This document shows positions 54,536-64,000 of a DNA stretch of 64,000 nt, piece by piece (positions within the stretch are counted from its first letter, which is position 1; every line of letters starts with the position of its first letter). The translations under genes and the position numbers were made by a program. A model generated the notes under the pieces. That model searched no databases. It was not told the DNA's origin and saw nothing but the letters and a program-made list of their open reading frames with translations. This DNA is from Aporrectodea caliginosa (lineage: Eukaryota > Annelida > Clitellata > Crassiclitellata > Lumbricidae), in assembly GCA_020284085.1 (NCBI GenBank), contig JACEVL010000478.1, forward strand, positions 1,506,939 through 1,570,938. The letters run 5' to 3'.

Positions 54536-55540
54536 AATAATTATTCTTTATTGAAACAATCCGGTTGACAAACCGCAACCGGTTACAGTGTACAGTTATG
54601 CAATTGAATCAATTCACAAGAACACAAATGACAGAAGACATAAATCTTAACTACTAACAGAACAGACAGCCTGCAATACACGGCGCTAATAGCAGCCTAC
54701 AAAGCATGTCCGCCTACGGACCTCGGTCTCGGTACCTCTCGCTCTCTATGCCAGTGTGTCATCCAATGCGCTATCGGGCCCACCCATGTGCAACTACAGA
54801 CTTTGAAATCATTAACGTATTATTTTGTTTGATGAAAAATATTTGTTTCAATATACACACGTTGTGTACTTAATTCTAATAAACAATTAGGCACTTTCTC
54901 AGGCGTTAGTAAACATCACCAGTTGATTAACTTGAAAGATAAGTGCAGTAACATGAATAATTTCAATTCAGCAAATTGAGCCAGATAAAGATAGAAAAGA
55001 TGTAAGTGATTATGTAAAGTAAATAAGTAACTGATAAGTTATTCTGTCAGCAGCAATACTTTCACACAAGTGGGTCAAATACTTGACCAATCGCAATCGT
55101 AATCTCCAAACTTCTAAGGCGCCTCTCGAAAGCCAAGCGCAGGGCACCAGCTTATTCACGAACGCAACCAATATTGCAGGTCAGTGTAACTCGACTTACT
55201 ATTATTATTCACAGTATTCCTAAGGATTGTAGAATTAACAAGAAATTATTGATCTCATTCGAACTGTCATGGCAAAGTTAATTAGTATTTTTCTCTTGTC
55301 GACTGTTAATTGAAAACTCATCGACCAACGTCGCCAACGAGACTGTGACGAAAATTAAACATTGATTGCATGAATAATTATAATTATTATAAACAAGAAC
55401 AGCAGGAAACTCAACTTTTCCTAAATTTATCATTTACAGGCTATCTAGTAATGTATAGCACGATATGGTACTTATGAGCAGTAAATGGTATTCTATAGAT
55501 ACTACAAAGTATTCACATTAAGCAAGTGGCACTTAAAAGT
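54536..55540. other. Non-coding stretch
   Basis: It begins with AATAATAATAATTATTCTTT and a segment TTGAAACAATCCGGTTGAC that looks like a retroelement tail. The rest is AT-rich with no exon recognised. Confidence 0.45.
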
Positions 55541-55704
55541 ATTTATTGACTTTTAGAAATATTAAATTGTATGCATGAATATAATATTATTATCATTTTA
55601 AGTCATTTTCTCTTCTTTACTGAATCAAAATTGGCAGTTGTTTCTCATTCAAAGATAACATTACTGACGTCACAGTCGTCACTAGTGATCACTCCTGGAT
55701 GGTT

Positions 55705-56694
55705 TCAAATAGGACCCTGATGATCCTTGAAATAACTGACCAATATTCTCCTTGGAGGAGCGGTGTAGCCGTCCTTGGAATGCAGAACGGCCCGGTTATC
55801 AATCATTACGACATCTGTGTGTTGCCACTTGAAGGAAACTCTGACCTCGTCCATGACCTGATTCAGGATCTCAATCGTCTGGTCGCTTACGGTATCTCCG
55901 TTGGGAAATTTGGCTCTCAATTTGTTAGTGTCGCCCTTGTACTGCCCAATTATTGAAAAATGGAAAGATGAATTGAACCACATCGTCTTCCCACTTCTCT
56001 TATCGACTCGTATTGCAGGTAATATTTCGGTTGTGATTTTCATCGATCCGTCTTCGAGCCACTCGAAATCGAAACCAAGGTCCTTGATATTTTTCTCGGC
56101 CTCCTCTCTATTAGAGGTGAAGCACGTTGACTGCCAGGTCCGTCCGTATGGATTTCTCTCGTCGTTTACATTTGGGGCCACCCTGGAGTAGCGCATTCCC
56201 TCCTTCTCGAGGCGGCGGACGAAATCAGGGTCACGCTCTGACATCTTACGGTAGATGACGTTCGATATGGCGATTGGGGTGTTGCCTCCCTCTTTGGCTG
56301 GAATATCACAGTAGAAAAACAGGATGTAAGGGTAGTCCTTGATGTGCGCCATTTCATGATGTAGTGGAAGTTTTAATGCAGGGGTCGTCTCACTGGCCGT
56401 GTAGACATTGCCAACTACGCTGTATCTCAAACCTGATCCGCCGACGTCGAGAAATGGATCGTAGCCGTACGCCTTGGCAAACTTGTCGAACTCTTCCGGT
56501 GTGTCTAAGGGAAATCCTCGAAAGAGGATCGCTCCATACTTGAAGAGAACACCCTCGATGATCTTGAGGTTCTTCTTGACCCATTCATTCCAGAACTGGG
56601 CGTCCTTGTCCTTAAAGGCATCGGTTGGACTAAGAATTAGTGGAAATGGTAGACCGTCGAAGACTTTCTGTTCTTTGATGTTGACCGATTTCAC
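55705..56694 (-). CDS. TauD/TfdA-type Fe(II)/2-oxoglutarate dioxygenase, single exon
   Basis: Enzymes of this family (clavaminate synthase-like) use Fe(II) and 2-oxoglutarate to hydroxylate small molecules; the substrate cannot be told. A 330-codon open stretch has the N-terminal fold (FDGLPFPLILSP, GAILFRGFPL), the metal ligands in LPLHHEMAH (H-x-E) and in DNRAVLHSKDGY, and an Arg for 2-oxoglutarate in PPRRILVSY. Length is near that of eukaryotic homologues. No introns, unlike its neighbours. The frame opens at a GTG, not an ATG: the in-frame ATG at 56,733 (MSIETEIIDLPD) is cut off by TAA at 56,697-56,695. So it is a pseudogene with one nonsense codon, a spliced start, or a sequence error. 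AATAAA lies about 160 bp past the stop (55,547-55,542). Confidence 0.85.
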   Translation of the reverse strand: MKSVNIKEQKVFDGLPFPLILSPTDAFKDKDAQFWNEWVKKNLKIIEGVLFKYGAILFRGFPLDTPEEFDKFAKAYGYDPFLDVGGSGLRYSVVGNVYTASETTPALKLPLHHEMAHIKDYPYILFFYCDIPAKEGGNTPIAISNVIYRKMSERDPDFVRRLEKEGMRYSRVAPNVNDERNPYGRTWQSTCFTSNREEAEKNIKDLGFDFEWLEDGSMKITTEILPAIRVDKRSGKTMWFNSSFHFSIIGQYKGDTNKLRAKFPNGDTVSDQTIEILNQVMDEVRVSFKWQHTDVVMIDNRAVLHSKDGYTAPPRRILVSYFKDHQGPI

Positions 56695-57109
56695 TTAATC
56701 CGGAAGGTCGATTATTTCCGTTTCAATCGACATGATTGATTGATTTAACCACGCTGTGGAAAATAATCAGATAAAAATACTCAATCAATAAGTCATTGAG
56801 TCAATAAATCATTCGATCGATTGTTAGATCGATTGATTGTCCAACTACATAACCAGCAAACCGTTTATCACCTTTTCGTTTACTGAGACTGATAATTATT
56901 GAAAATGGTGACCAATACGTTAATAGGGTTAATATTCGGTTATGACAACAATCATGGCATCGATTACCAAATGATCATTATGATCACTGTGTAATCACGA
57001 GATTGAGGTCAGGTGAAAATGATATTTTATTCAATGCCTATATCGCATTAGCTGGAGTTCGTGAGTGACGCTAATACAAAATAATGTTCCGTTAAATTAC
57101 GAACTTATT

Positions 57110-58115
57110 TTAAGTTGTGTTGTATTGTATCAGAACATTTTTAAAGCGCCTCTCACATTATGGATTATTCAGAGGCGCTCTCAGTGTAGAAGCCCCGGGG
57201 GGGAAAAAACGTCTTCAGAGAATGAACAGATGAGGAGGATAACCCAGATAATAGTTTTGCCGCTGCTGAGGAGGAAGATCATTCCAAGCAGAAAGGTTCA
57301 CAACAGCAAATAACAGATGTTGTCCGAGGGACAAAAGATCGTATCGGTCCGTAGATCGCAAGGAACGAAGCGAGGTAGCAGAAAAATGTTTTCGCAAAAA
57401 GTCAGAGAGCTATTTAGGGGAAAGGCCTGACTGAGATTTTGACACCAGAAAAAAGAATCTTATTGCGAATGCGTAAATTTATAGGAGCCAGTGTAGGACT
57501 TCAGACATGTAGGCTAGGTAAGGATATGAGCAAACTTAGGAAGACGGGAGATGAGCCTGGCTGCAGCATTTAGAACCGACGAGGGGTGAGGCGCAGCTTA
57601 GGGAGGCCTGTAAGGAGTGAGTTGCAGTAGTCTATGCGAGAGCAGATGAGTAGATGAATGCATGGACGATAGTTGTAAAGACCGAGGGCAAAACAGATCG
57701 TCTGATAGCTCTCAGCCGCCTCAGTTGAAAAGAAAGCATGAGCGAGCGAGACTCGATAATTATGTGTTCAGTGCAAGATAGGGAGGAGTCAAGAGGGACG
57801 GCGAAGTTCCTGACACTGCAAGAATAGGTAAAAGAGGGGAACATCTCAGTCAACAACGAATAATCAAGCTTAGCAAGCTGTTGCGTAGTCCCAAACAAAA
57901 TCAGTTGTCTTTTATCTGCATTTTGGCAAAGACGGTTTGTCGACATCCAGAGGTGTAAGTCATGAGCGAGCGAGTCAATGGAGCGAACTATGGAGAGTTG
58001 CTCAGTCGGTGGACTATGCACAAAAGCTTGGGTATCATCAGCATAAAGGCGGTCAGTTGTTCCATATTTAGTAAATAGGAAAGGCATATCCGCAGTGAAC
58101 AGGGGTATGAAGTTG
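57110..58115 (-). mobile_element. L2/CR1-group LINE fragment with reverse transcriptase
   Basis: Minus strand 58,087-57,632 encodes MPFLFTKYGTT, LYADDTQAFVHSP (the catalytic YADD) and LHLWMSTNRL. After frame changes it continues to AWNDLPPQQR near 57,270, and it ends GAGCGCCTCTGAATAATCC...GAGGCGCTTTAAAAA and TACAATACAAC. The 5' end is truncated just before YADD. Confidence 0.85.
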
Positions 58116-58119
58116 ATTA

Positions 58120-58545
58120 AAGGATTAAATATTTTCGTTTACGTTCAGTACATTGATATATGACCATATAAATTAATGAATGTTATGAAAATTATCATAA
58201 GTTCATAACATTTTTAAATTCACATCGTAAGTCTATATAGAATGCACTTACTTGGAGTACTAAACTTTATGCAATTAGAGCTCAAACAATCCCTATGTGC
58301 GGCTTCGAGTATACAGCAAAAAACAGTTTCGCATTGGTTTTTGTATACTGAGCTTCAGGCAACAATATGGTGGTTGCAGAGTATAAAGTTGAAGTTTAAA
58401 AATTATCTATCTGGAACTCAAGCAAAGCCCATTGTGCTGTGTGAGAAGTTTAGGTTCTTTGACTTGTGGACAATAACACTGGACAAAATTTTTAACTTTT
58501 TTTGCTTCCGAAAAAACTTCAGCTGCTTTATAAAGAATTTGCCAC
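58120..58545. other. Unassigned AT-rich stretch with one open frame
   Basis: An open frame from 58,242 (124 codons) runs into the duplication. It is rich in F, K and W, has no recognised motif, and is not clearly a gene. Confidence 0.3.
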
Positions 58546-60991
58546 GCTACAAAGTTTATGCATATCTAGGTTGTAAACCTATTGTCTATTGTCCAAAGCA
58601 TTTTAGTCATTGTTGACATCGGGAGCAAATTCAGACCTTTGAAAATCGTTCACAGATCATTGTATCTTAGAAAACGTTGTCAGTTGTTATTGCATTTTGT
58701 CTTTTATTTGTAGGGACTTCTGTCGATCTGCAGTTGTAGGGAAGGACCTACGAAGGAGGCTGTGATGAAACCTGGTCCCACAAGTTTTGGTTGATTGTCG
58801 GCTGCCCTCGGCAGACTGACCGCTTGGAGGCGGCCCCACCCCCTGAACACGATCAACAGTTGTAGGAAGACACGATGAAGATGTTTGTTCAGTCAAACGT
58901 TCCGTACAGAAAGCATCTCTTTAACTACTCTTGATGCGTAAGAGCCTAGTCTATAGTTTTCAGAATACCCAGCTGATGACCTAATTATTGATCCAAAGGC
59001 AGCCTGTACAAAAGACGACCAATTTTGGCCAGGTACATGTATTTGGTGAAGCACGTACAGTAGAGCTTAGGGGTTTCTCCTTTCCTCGTTCCTGTAGCCA
59101 GCCTACACTTAATCCATCAGTACTCGGCTTACTGCCCTTATTAATCTGTCAGTCTGTTTATCTGTCTGTATGTCTCTCTGTCCGTCTGTCTCTCTTGCAT
59201 TTATATCTTTCTTGCTGTTCACAATTTGGGTCTACAATATAGTCTTAAAAGTACCTAATTATTCATCTAAGTAATTAGCAAACAAGGCAATGTTTAAGTT
59301 TGTTTGTGTTTTTGCTTTGTAAGTGGGTTTTTGTCTCTTTTGCAGTCGTTTCATGCTACACAGCATAGTTGATTCAGGGCTACGAGAATTTGAGCTATGA
59401 ACAAAGGTTGAAGGTTTATTTGATAAACAAGCTGGCAACCCCAGCAAGGTAGGCTACAGAACATTAGACTAAGCTAGGCTACAGGGAGCAGGTGTGGACT
59501 AATAACATTGGAGAGAAGAAGGAACAGAGTAGATCCAAGCGTAAAAGACTATCACTGTAAAGGAAGCATTTTGAATTTGCACCAAACAAGGCAATTTGGG
59601 AACACAGGCATTCATTCATTCATTTCAGGAATTTATATAGCGCCCCTTCAAGAATCCTCTTCAGAGGCGCTCCCAGTCCAGCTGTCCAACTGCATTAACT
59701 GTTTAAGAAGCCGACAGGAGCATTAGGGCAGAAATTCTTCAGTGCAAGAGTTGTAGACTTGTGGAATTGGCTTGGATGATAGAACTGTCTCAGTGGACAC
59801 TATTACAGCTTTTAACAGGAGGCTACGAAGATTGGGCTATTAACCCTCGAGCTACCAAAGGGGAGGGTGGTTACCACCCCCCTAGGTTTTTTTCATCTCA
59901 AACTTTTTCGGTATGGAATAAAAATTTGACCTTTTAGGTAGCTGTAGGGGTTCATTTACACACGTTTTGAGGTAAAATGTGAGATGATATCTCACACCGT
60001 TCAAAGGTTATACCCAATATACCTGAGATACCAGGGGGGATACCACCCCCCTAGATTTTCGACTATATCTTATGCGTCATTTAATATTAAGAGATACAAA
60101 TTATACCATTCTATAGAGGGAATGTGGGGCTACATTTCTGTGGTCACTGAGTTGACCTGAGACAACCGGAAGTGCTCAAAATAAATTATAATACGCGTAA
60201 TATGCGTGAAAAATGGCTGAATGGAAGCACTTCCCTTAGGTTTTTGTCTGTAGCGTATTCATTTGTCTTCCTGGAAGAGAAACAAAGATACCATTCGTTA
60301 GAGGGAATGAAGGGCTTCATTTGCATACCTACAACTAAATATACCATTCTGTGCAGAAATTAATGCTGAATCCAATGCTATATTACAAGTTATGATATGT
60401 AAAACCAAACACGAAATCCAGGGGGTGGTAACCACCACCCCCCTTGGTAGCCAGTGTTACAAAAAAAAGCTTGGTAGCCCTAGGGTTAAGCGCTCCAAAA
60501 TGATTTGCAGTTGTTTTTCACAGACTACATGACTGTCTTCTGAGCCACTTAAAACCCTTGGTATGTTAAGTTAAGTTGTGTGGTAAAAACGAATTTCTTA
60601 CAGATGATTTTATCTAAGATTTTCAACGAACATCATCTAAAAGTAAAAACAATTTATATAAATGCGCAATTGGATAGCATAGTATAGCATAATAGATTGC
60701 AGTGGACTGTCAAAGTTCAAGGAATGTCATATCAAAGTGAAATTTTGATGCTCAAAGCATGTACACTCTCAGCGCAAGCTTCAAACGTGAAAAATATTTC
60801 AAAGTGAAAACAATTATTTTCATTGTTCAATGGAATAAGTATCATATCAGAGCGCGGTGATATCAAATGTCATTTCAAAGTGCAGGCCTACTTCTGATAT
60901 ACTTCAGGGATATTGTCAAATTGTATCTAATTAATTTAGAAAATCGTTTTTACCATATAGCATAACTTGTAATGTAATATTTTGCAACTAA
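58546..60991 (+). repeat. Segmental duplication, copy 2
   Basis: Direct copy of 50,266-54,535 without the LINE and piggyBac insertions. Its own insertions are a GCGCC-tail piece (about 59,610-59,690) and a TTAA-flanked MITE (59,844-60,485). It ends where a second MITE copy begins. Confidence 0.85.
59844..60485. mobile_element. TTAA-flanked MITE with GC-rich palindrome
   Basis: Flanked by TTAA at 59,840-59,843 and 60,486-60,489. The ends CCCTCGAGCTACCAA and TTGGTAGCCCTAGGG are inverted copies. Subterminal palindromes GGGTGGTTACCACCC lie at both ends. Copy 1 of the duplication has a single TTAA here, the empty site. No ORF; probably mobilised by a piggyBac- or Kolobok-type transposase. Confidence 0.8.
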
Positions 60992-60995
60992 TTAA

Positions 60996-61140
60996 CCCTA
61001 GGGCTACCAAGCTTTTTTTGTGACATCGGCTACCAAGGGGGTGGTTACCACCCCCCTGGATTTCGTGTTTGGTTTCACATATCATAACTTGTAATATAAA
61101 GCATTTCTGCACAGAATGGTATATTTAGTTGTACTTTTAT
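60996..61140. mobile_element. Truncated second copy of the TTAA MITE
   Basis: CCCTAGGGCTACCAAGC then GGGGGTGGTTACCACCCCCC, preceded by TTAA. It is inverted relative to the copy at 59,844 and cut off after about 145 bp. Confidence 0.75.
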
Positions 61141-61689
61141 GTGAATGCAACTCGAAATTACATCACTTTTAACAACGGAACCCATTAATTAGCAATATTT
61201 TATATTATTGCGTACATTTTGTACTTTTGGATAAACAAATATAAGATTATGTGTGTTTTGAAACTAATCTTATGTATAAAAGATACACACAATCATCCCT
61301 ACACATGTTTATATAGTATAAATGTACATCCATACATATATATCCATACATATTAGTGTGGTCCAAGAATATAAAGTTTGGAAATTCAATCCTCCACAAG
61401 GCTGCCCTTGTTCCATATGCTATTAGTGATTTACTTGCCAAATTTGAACAAAATTGAACACTGTTTACTGGTACCAACTTTCTGCAACTTTTTAATTAAA
61501 CATCGAAAAATTTAAAAAATCGCCTTTCAACGGTACATCGAGTACAATTATCAGCTTTAAACAGATATTGTCATGAAAAATGAGAATCTATCTATTAAAG
61601 CTATTAAACTAATGTCGAATCAATGACAGTCTTAAAAGCTGAATCATAACATAAAAAATTGTAGATGTTCTTTATTGTTCTTAAAATTT
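61141..61689. other. AT-rich stretch without features
   Basis: No exon, repeat array or element end recognised apart from short TATATATCCATACATA runs near 61,335. Confidence 0.4.
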
Positions 61690-62000
61690 TAGACTGAGAT
61701 CTCCTTACATTGGGAATGGAAATTCTCTTCCGAGGTTGGACATTGGCTGCAATAGATATTGCTTTTGAGTTTCATCCTTTGTCAAGGCTGCATTATATAA
61801 CCCCTGGATAAGTGCAACCCCTCTTTCTGCACAATCTTTCTGCACAATCATTGACGACCTTGAGAGTCTGACTTTTTCTTTGTGGGCCTGAAAAGATGGG
61901 TCCAACAGCCAAAGAGCCAACCCCTTTGACAAAATTAATAAGCCCTGGCTTCTTCCTGGATCCTGAGTAGGGTGGTCCTTAGTTATCAACTTTGACTTTT
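61690..62000 (-). pseudogene. Transposon-type ORF, C-terminal fragment
   Basis: Minus strand encodes CAERGVALIQGLYNAALTKD and ETQKQYLLQ, which resembles the end of the ORF at 62,770-64,000 (NDIAERGVALVCKYYKLPTN). It belongs to an uncharacterised repetitive family of invertebrate genomes. Confidence 0.6.
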
Positions 62001-62264
62001 TTCATGGGGCACCCTCTAGTTTGGTTTCTATGAATGAGAAAACAATTCTGTAATTTTTTCAGCTCAAAATAATAATATCTAGAGGTCGCTACCGGCTCTG
62101 AAAGTTTGCCATGGACAGCTAACATTGAGCGGTAATTGATACAAGCGAATAGTCATTGTTATTGACGCTTGTAAATTATTATGCCATAAAATGTTACGAC
62201 TTGCATGGTTTGTATCTAGTCAACTTGATCTTTGCAAGTATAGTAATGTAATGTAATTGAACAT

Positions 62265-62320
62265 TTATATAGCGCCCCTTCGAGATATCTATTCAGAGGC
62301 GCTCTCTGCGCTAGCTTATG
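62265..62320 (-). mobile_element. GCGCC-stem retroelement tail
   Basis: TTTATATAGCGCCCCTTCGA then TCAGAGGCGCTCTC: the inverted form of the tail that closes LINE fragments in this window. Confidence 0.65.
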
Positions 62321-62769
62321 TTAAATGTCATTACGAACGAATATATTATATCAGTTAGCAAAACAATGCTGAAATAGTACCTTTTAAGCTGACAGGAAAG
62401 TCTAGAATTAGGTTTTAGCTAATTGGATACACTGTAAGATACAAGATACAAAGACACGTGTGTGACTTAGGTCAGGAATAATACATTCAGTAATACAAAG
62501 CTACAAAGCAAAGAAGAAATCTTGACAGTGTTTTACGATTGTATAAAACAACCAATCAAATAGGCCTAGTAGCAGATGCTTGTCATATAAATTGATCGAT
62601 ACAATACAATACAATTCCGTATAGCCAGTCATGTTCTCGAAGTTTGCGCAAAGACATCCAACGCTTTCTAAGAAAAATTAAAGGTTTCTTCAAAAACTAT
62701 TAAAAAATTAGGGAAATAAGGAGAACAAGCAAAACAACCAGAAGTGCTAAAGAATAAAGAAGAAGAATG

Positions 62770-64000
62770 AGAATCAGGTTTACAGGATTTGTGTGACATT
62801 GCACATGCCCAAACCTTGCAAATAGCAGCATTGAAGGGGCAGACTGTTTCTATTAACACAGCCCACGCAGGGGACCCAGATAAGATGTGTTGTGTTGATA
62901 GGACTTTGGCAAGAAGAGAGAGACAGTGCTGTACATAAAAGGAAAGTAAACATTGGACCAAAAATGGTGGCTGGCTGCATCCTGTTGGAGCAGACACTTG
63001 ACAAGAATATGTTGTGGTGTGCATGTCACCATCTCATACTAGAAATAATGGACTCTGTGGAGGCATTGGTCATACTAACTCGTGATCCATCCAAAGGTCC
63101 AGACATACCGGTAATGATTTTAAAGAGATTCCAGAAAAGCTGGGAACTTATAGACAGATCAAATTAGGAAACAGTAACAGCCGATTAGTTTTTCACGGTG
63201 CAATTTCCTGTGAATCAAGAGATTATTGCCTTTGCTGAGAGTCAACTTCAACAATACCAACCACGGACGACTATCGCGAACTGGTGGAGCTTGGAGCTGA
63301 CCATAACCGTCTTGGGCGGAGTGCCTTCCAGGGGCATACCATTCAGAGCACCAGCTGGACTACAAAGAGCGAGGTGAATGGCCGGGAGTATTTACAGTCT
63401 TAAGATTTTGATGTTCAAGAGACAGTTCAAGTTGACAAGAAGAGAAGAAAAGAGGATAGCTAACATCTGATTGTTCACTGTAATGTTGTTAATATGTCAA
63501 AGTCTTGTTTCAAGCACCGTATACACCATCTGCTTCTCGAATTGACCTGGAACTCTTGAAGGACACTGACAGATACAAAGAGAAAAATAGCGCAGTTACA
63601 GAGGTTGCAATGAAAAAATTTCTGGGTCACCTCTAGCATCTGTCGGAGGAATTGCTGGCTTATGCATACTCTCATGACATTTATAACTCCAATGATACCA
63701 AGCACCAAATGGTTGCTGCTCTGGACAAAACTGGCATCAACATCCTCAAAAGAGAACATTGATCAGCTCGAAGCAACTGGAAGATTTTTTTAGGGAAAAG
63801 ACTAGAATATTCTTCAGCATTACAGGCAATCCATCAAGTTTCCTTCAACAAGATGTTGATGCTTGGCCAAAAGATAACAACTGCAAGTTAGTAAAAACCC
63901 ACAGCCAGCTTAATAAGAGTTATGAATGACATAGCAGAGCGTGGAGTGGCACTCGTGTGCAAGTATTACAAGCTTCCAACAAATAGCGAGGATCAGAAGC
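62770..64000 (+). pseudogene. Transposon-type ORF, frameshifted, running off the right edge
   Basis: In changing frames it encodes DSAVHKRKVNIGPKMV, LWCACHHLILEIMDSVEALV, TVLGGVPSRGIPFRAPAG and NDIAERGVALVCKYYKLPTN. I recognise it as a multicopy ORF family of invertebrate genomes, probably of a DNA transposon; its enzyme class is unknown to me. Several frameshifts and stops show that it is dead. Confidence 0.6.

Overview
This is animal (metazoan) genomic DNA: split genes with canonical GT-AG introns, dense non-LTR retrotransposons, tRNA-derived SINEs, DNA transposons and very many tandem repeats. A CR1/L2-group LINE carrying a 2A-type motif, and several transposon families known from marine invertebrates, suggest a marine invertebrate (echinoderm, hemichordate, cephalochordate or lophotrochozoan). 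The sequence alone does not settle the phylum.

Layout. (1) 43,220 down to 326, minus strand: 30 exons of an axonemal dynein heavy chain of the outer-arm DNAH5/DNAH8 type. They hold the N-terminal tail and the start of the linker (1,712 codons, every splice phase consistent) and run off the left edge before the AAA+ motor. The introns contain a full-length LINE (about 30.6-35.3 kb), minisatellites and microsatellites. (2) The dynein intron between 20,268 and 2,712 is 17.6 kb long. It has two arrays of the same 13-bp repeat (3.0-4.5 kb and 17.1-20.1 kb). Between them lies a block with four exons of an acyl-CoA synthetase (ACSBG-like), several terminal-inverted-repeat transposons and SINEs. (3) 45,728-49,538, plus strand: seven exons of a GDAP2-like macro-domain protein, divergent from the dynein gene. 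Its frame closes before the CRAL-TRIO domain, at a junction with a virus-like segment (49.5-50.2 kb). (4) 50.27-61.0 kb: two direct copies of one segment, interrupted by different transposons, flank a single-exon TauD/TfdA-type dioxygenase gene (55.7-56.7 kb, minus) and a LINE fragment. (5) 61.7-64.0 kb: two inverted, broken copies of a transposon-type ORF.

The main biology is a ciliary motor gene next to a GDAP2-like gene. The most unusual signals are intronic minisatellites whose repeat unit includes the adjacent 5' splice site, a general tendency for arrays to lie just downstream of splice donors, and a perfect 32-bp hairpin just inside one intron. The paired 13-bp arrays also bracket a block that looks foreign to the dynein gene.
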